Source of the DNA: an uncultured Aeromonadaceae bacterium
GTDB lineage: Bacteria > Pseudomonadota > Gammaproteobacteria > Enterobacterales > Aeromonadaceae
Assembly (NCBI GenBank): GCA_945957385.1
Contig: CAMFKP010000041.1
Span: forward strand, 1-33,796
DNA length: 33,796 nt
Direction: 5' to 3'
Shown: positions 31,835-33,796 of the stretch, in pieces
Position numbering within the stretch: position 1 is the first letter of the stretch
How the letters are laid out: the number at the start of each line of letters is the position of its first letter
Notes under the pieces: generated by a model
The model's database searches: none
What the model was told of the DNA's origin: nothing
What the model saw: only the letters and a program-made list of their open reading frames with translations
Translations under genes and position numbers: made by a program

Positions 31835-32248
31835 CTAGACCGGATACTTCTGTCGAGGCAGTTCAAAGTGTGGGCCATCATAGAAGCGCTCATCATCACT
31901 TCGGCCATTCTGATTCCAGTCTCCCCCCCAGCGTAATGAGATGCCTAATTCGTTAGCCGCCGCAAACATGGCCTTGGATACGGATGCAAATGCTTTGCGG
32001 TCATTCCACGGAATAACGCCAGCCACCAGCGGAGCACAGTCAACCGCGTGGCCAGTCAGGTGCCGGCTATTCATGGTTTTACTCTTGCCATTGACCACCA
32101 GCTGACGCTGACGAGCTTCAGAACGCTTACCCTCAATAACTTTAAAATCCACTTTGGTCAGCTCTATCGCGCGATTTACTACTTTGACCAAATCAGGATG
32201 CACGCCTCGCAAGTTTTCAAGGCTGTGCTTGCCTAAGTAAAACGACAT
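31835..32248 (-). CDS. Endolysin, M15-family L-Ala-D-Glu peptidase type
   Basis: 137 residues with the zinc ligands of M15/VanY-like phage endolysins: H63 and D70 in SRHLTGHAVD and H127 in DGPHFEL. It cuts the peptide stem of peptidoglycan, as in the T5 endolysin. No signal sequence, so it relies on the holin. ATG 32248 overlaps the holin stop (TGATG), with GGAGGAG just upstream; a GTG one codon earlier is possible. Confidence 0.9.
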   Translation of the reverse strand: MSFYLGKHSLENLRGVHPDLVKVVNRAIELTKVDFKVIEGKRSEARQRQLVVNGKSKTMNSRHLTGHAVDCAPLVAGVIPWNDRKAFASVSKAMFAAANELGISLRWGGDWNQNGRSDDERFYDGPHFELPRQKYPV

Positions 32249-32568
32249 CACTCCTCCTTAGGAACGTGCTTATTGAGAATCCGCAAAGCAACAATCTGCA
32301 GCTGCTTCACGCCGATAAAGCCCACCATGCCGCCAATAAATGCTGCCGCGTCGACCGGTATGCCGAACCACTTCATCCCCGAGACAAAGGAAAGAGAAAG
32401 GGCGCCACATAGCGCCCCTTCCAAAATCATCGTTCGTTTAGTTCCGCCGCCGTAGAGAACTCTGAAAGCAGCAATAGTGAAAGCAAGGCAGAAAGAATAG
32501 ATAGTCGGGGCATTCTGATACGCCCACGCACATAGCATCGCCCAAATGCTAGGGTCTTTTTCTGACAT
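32248..32568 (-). CDS. Holin (lambda S-like, three transmembrane segments)
   Basis: 106 residues (lambda S 107) with three hydrophobic segments (about 19-38, 46-65, 70-95), FRVLYGGGTKRTMILEGALC between the first two, and a charged C-terminal end. This topology and the RxxYGG motif resemble lambda-family holins. It opens the inner membrane for the endolysin. GGAGG precedes the ATG. A dual start motif is not evident. Confidence 0.8.
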   Translation of the reverse strand: MSEKDPSIWAMLCAWAYQNAPTIYSFCLAFTIAAFRVLYGGGTKRTMILEGALCGALSLSFVSGMKWFGIPVDAAAFIGGMVGFIGVKQLQIVALRILNKHVPKEE

Positions 32569-32619
32569 ATAGCCCTCCTGAGCGTCATCGCGACGAGTCT
32601 GGGCTTAACCTGTCGCATA

Positions 32620-32652
32620 CAAAAAAGCCACCAAACCCAAAGGCCGGTGGCT
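32620..32652 (-). terminator. Intrinsic terminator upstream of the holin gene (second of two)
   Basis: Minus-strand stem AGCCACC/GGTGGCT with a 13-base loop and six T, about 50 bases before the holin start. Confidence 0.78.
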
Positions 32653-32666
32653 AGGAATTTAAAGAT

Positions 32667-32695
32667 AAAAAAAACCAGAACCTCTCGATTCTGGT
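32667..32695 (-). terminator. Intrinsic terminator upstream of the holin gene (first of two)
   Basis: Minus-strand stem ACCAGAA/TTCTGGT with an 8-base loop and eight T. With its neighbour it forms a tandem block before the lysis genes, as expected for antitermination control of a late operon. Confidence 0.8.
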
Positions 32696-32812
32696 AAGGA
32701 ATATGGATATTTATTTTTTAGTTCAAAAACAACATGGATATTGATAACCGCCTTTGTAAGACAAAACAATACAGATTCATTTATTTGGAACGCATATCAC
32801 ACTTCATGCTTC

Positions 32813-33094
32813 TCATTTTGTTCTTGGCTCTGGGACACAAGTAAGAAAAAGTAAGCTCGCAATGAAAAAATAAAATAAACCGCAGGCTCCAAAAATAGTA
32901 AGGAACACAAAAAATCGCGCTAAATGTATGTTTATTCCTAGATAGGTTCGAAGATAAAAAACCATCCAGAGTAAGTTATCTATTGTCATATTGACTAAGT
33001 GAGAAAAGCTCTCCGCATGAGAGGTTCCCAACATGACTGAAACTGCAGCAATCGTTGCTACAAAGGAAACAATCCAAATCCATTTATTCTTCAA
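32813..33094 (-). CDS. Small membrane protein (93 aa), unknown function
   Basis: Three hydrophobic stretches (about 5-22, 38-52 and 60-87). I do not recognise it. The start is uncertain: TTG at 33094 has no ribosome site, and the frame remains open upstream to about 33139 with a protein-like charged sequence (DRLSTERLPLK) but no ATG. A truncated gene or unusual start is possible. It precedes the tandem terminators and may be a phage membrane accessory gene. Confidence 0.5.
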   Translation of the reverse strand: MKNKWIWIVSFVATIAAVSVMLGTSHAESFSHLVNMTIDNLLWMVFYLRTYLGINIHLARFFVFLTIFGACGLFYFFIASLLFLTCVPEPRTK

Positions 33095-33370
33095 AGGAAG
33101 TCGCTCTGTACTGAGCCTATCTTGGTCGTAATACTAGCCTGCCACGTTAAAACAACAACCATAAACATGTTTCAGTTTATAACTCATGAGTTAAGCATAT
33201 CCCATGATATTCATGCATACGCATAAACATGTTTATAAAATAACAAAGAAGAATAATGAGATCGTGAATGTTTTAAAATGCCGTCACAATCGATTACATG
33301 CAACAGCACGCATCGCTATTGTTGTAATTATTACACCAGCACGTTCATTAGGTTATCCTTAAATGAAAAC
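33095..33370. promoter_or_regulatory. Intergenic region with three CATG-centred palindromes
   Basis: No gene. AAACATGTTT (33164-33173), TAACTCATGAGTTA (33181-33194, perfect 14 bp) and ATAAACATGTTTAT (33224-33237, perfect 14 bp). Centres are 19 and 43 bases apart. The array lies upstream of the minus-strand gene at 33094 and may be operators for a phage regulator. Confidence 0.45.
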
Positions 33371-33646
33371 TCACATATTACGGTGTAGTAAAAACGCCTT
33401 GATTGTTTTCCACCCAAAAATGAAAGTCATAACTCCGGCTATCACTGGGATAAAATCGATCCCCCACAGTATATAAGCCATGAACTCTGATTTAGGAAAA
33501 GCATTAAGCACATATACAAATTCAAAAAGAACTACAGTCAAGACAGCAAAAAAAACTGTGATAAATAGACTCAACAACCCAAAATGCTTGACAGTAGTAA
33601 GAAAAGAGTCTCGTGCATCATCTTCCGTAGATTTGTGATAGCCCAT
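33371..33646 (-). CDS. Small membrane protein (91 aa), unknown function
   Basis: Two clear transmembrane segments (about 23-47, LLSLFITVFFAVLTVVLFEFVY, and 60-82, YILWGIDFIPVIAGVMTFIFGW) with a polar N-terminus rich in acidic residues. A purine-rich AGGGGG precedes the ATG. I do not recognise the family. It lies on the same strand as the phage genes, just inside the right edge. Confidence 0.55.
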   Translation of the reverse strand: MGYHKSTEDDARDSFLTTVKHFGLLSLFITVFFAVLTVVLFEFVYVLNAFPKSEFMAYILWGIDFIPVIAGVMTFIFGWKTIKAFLLHRNM

Positions 33647-33796
33647 ATCAGCCCCCTACATTCATGATGGATTGCCTAATTAAGCATACTAATCAACTCA
33701 AACAGCCGTTGTTGACTGGATGTGTGATTACGTAAACCAACTCTCAAATCGAGATTGCCTTGGACAGGATGCAACTTTTTTGTGGTTATTACCACA

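Noticed and set aside
32427..32618. A 63-codon minus-strand frame overlapping the holin start, with a hydrophobic end
   Set aside because: It could mimic an antiholin, but it has no ribosome site and its hydrophobic stretch arises from the holin codons read in another frame.
33781..33796. Palindrome TGTGGT-TATT-ACCACA at the right edge
   Set aside because: Only six base pairs and cut by the window end; it cannot be judged as an operator, terminator or attachment site.
1..33796. CRISPR array, tRNA, rRNA or insertion sequence
   Set aside because: No regularly spaced direct repeats, cloverleaf or transposase gene was seen; the repeats on the left are attC sites.

Overview
The window joins two kinds of DNA from a member of the Vibrionaceae. 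Bases 1 to about 6880 are AT-rich and form part of a chromosomal (super)integron: small unrelated genes separated by attC recombination sites. Two of these sites, on the minus strand, closely resemble the Vibrio cholerae repeat (VCR). The others belong to a second attC family. This supports a Vibrio or close relative but not a species. Bases from about 6.9 kb to the right edge are one prophage, read almost entirely on the minus strand. It carries a phage lambda-type head and packaging module joined to a P2-type contractile tail module. Integrase, repressor and replication genes are absent, so the prophage runs past the right edge.

Integron part: a plus-strand cassette with overlapping glutathione S-transferase-like and VOC-family genes lies between two full attC sites. 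It is followed by a block of minus-strand genes: hexapeptide acyltransferase, Nudix hydrolase, two GFA-family zinc proteins, an ASCH protein, a multi-pass membrane protein and a metallo-beta-lactamase-fold hydrolase. These are mixed with attC sites of both orientations, several truncated. None of the cassette genes is phage-related. Functions are inferred from folds and the substrates are unknown.

Prophage, in transcription order (right to left): two small membrane-protein genes; two tandem terminators; holin and M15-type endolysin; two small accessory genes each followed by a terminator; a frameshifted KilA-N gene with a structured leader; nested Rz/Rz1 spanins; a three-gene accessory cassette of unknown function with its own terminator; and a lambda-type cos site. 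Then come the head genes nu1, A, W, B, C/nu3, D, E, FI, FII; two neck/tail-completion genes; P2-like V, W, J, I, H, G; and tail sheath, tube, chaperone E with a -1 frameshift extension E', tape measure T, U, X and D. The D gene is the last phage gene. Just beyond it is what looks like the C-terminal remnant of a cassette gene ending at a truncated attC, so the prophage probably inserted into an integron cassette.

Points of most interest: (1) cosQ, cosN and inverted/direct R repeats can be read directly by alignment to lambda, predicting a 12-nt cohesive end GGTGCGTATACC. (2) An unstudied three-gene cassette sits between the lysis genes and cos, where lambda carries its accessory gene bor. (3) Many intrinsic terminators lie inside what should be one late transcript, implying antitermination. 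(4) The integron block has head-to-head attC sites of two families with a repeated, covarying hairpin between them.
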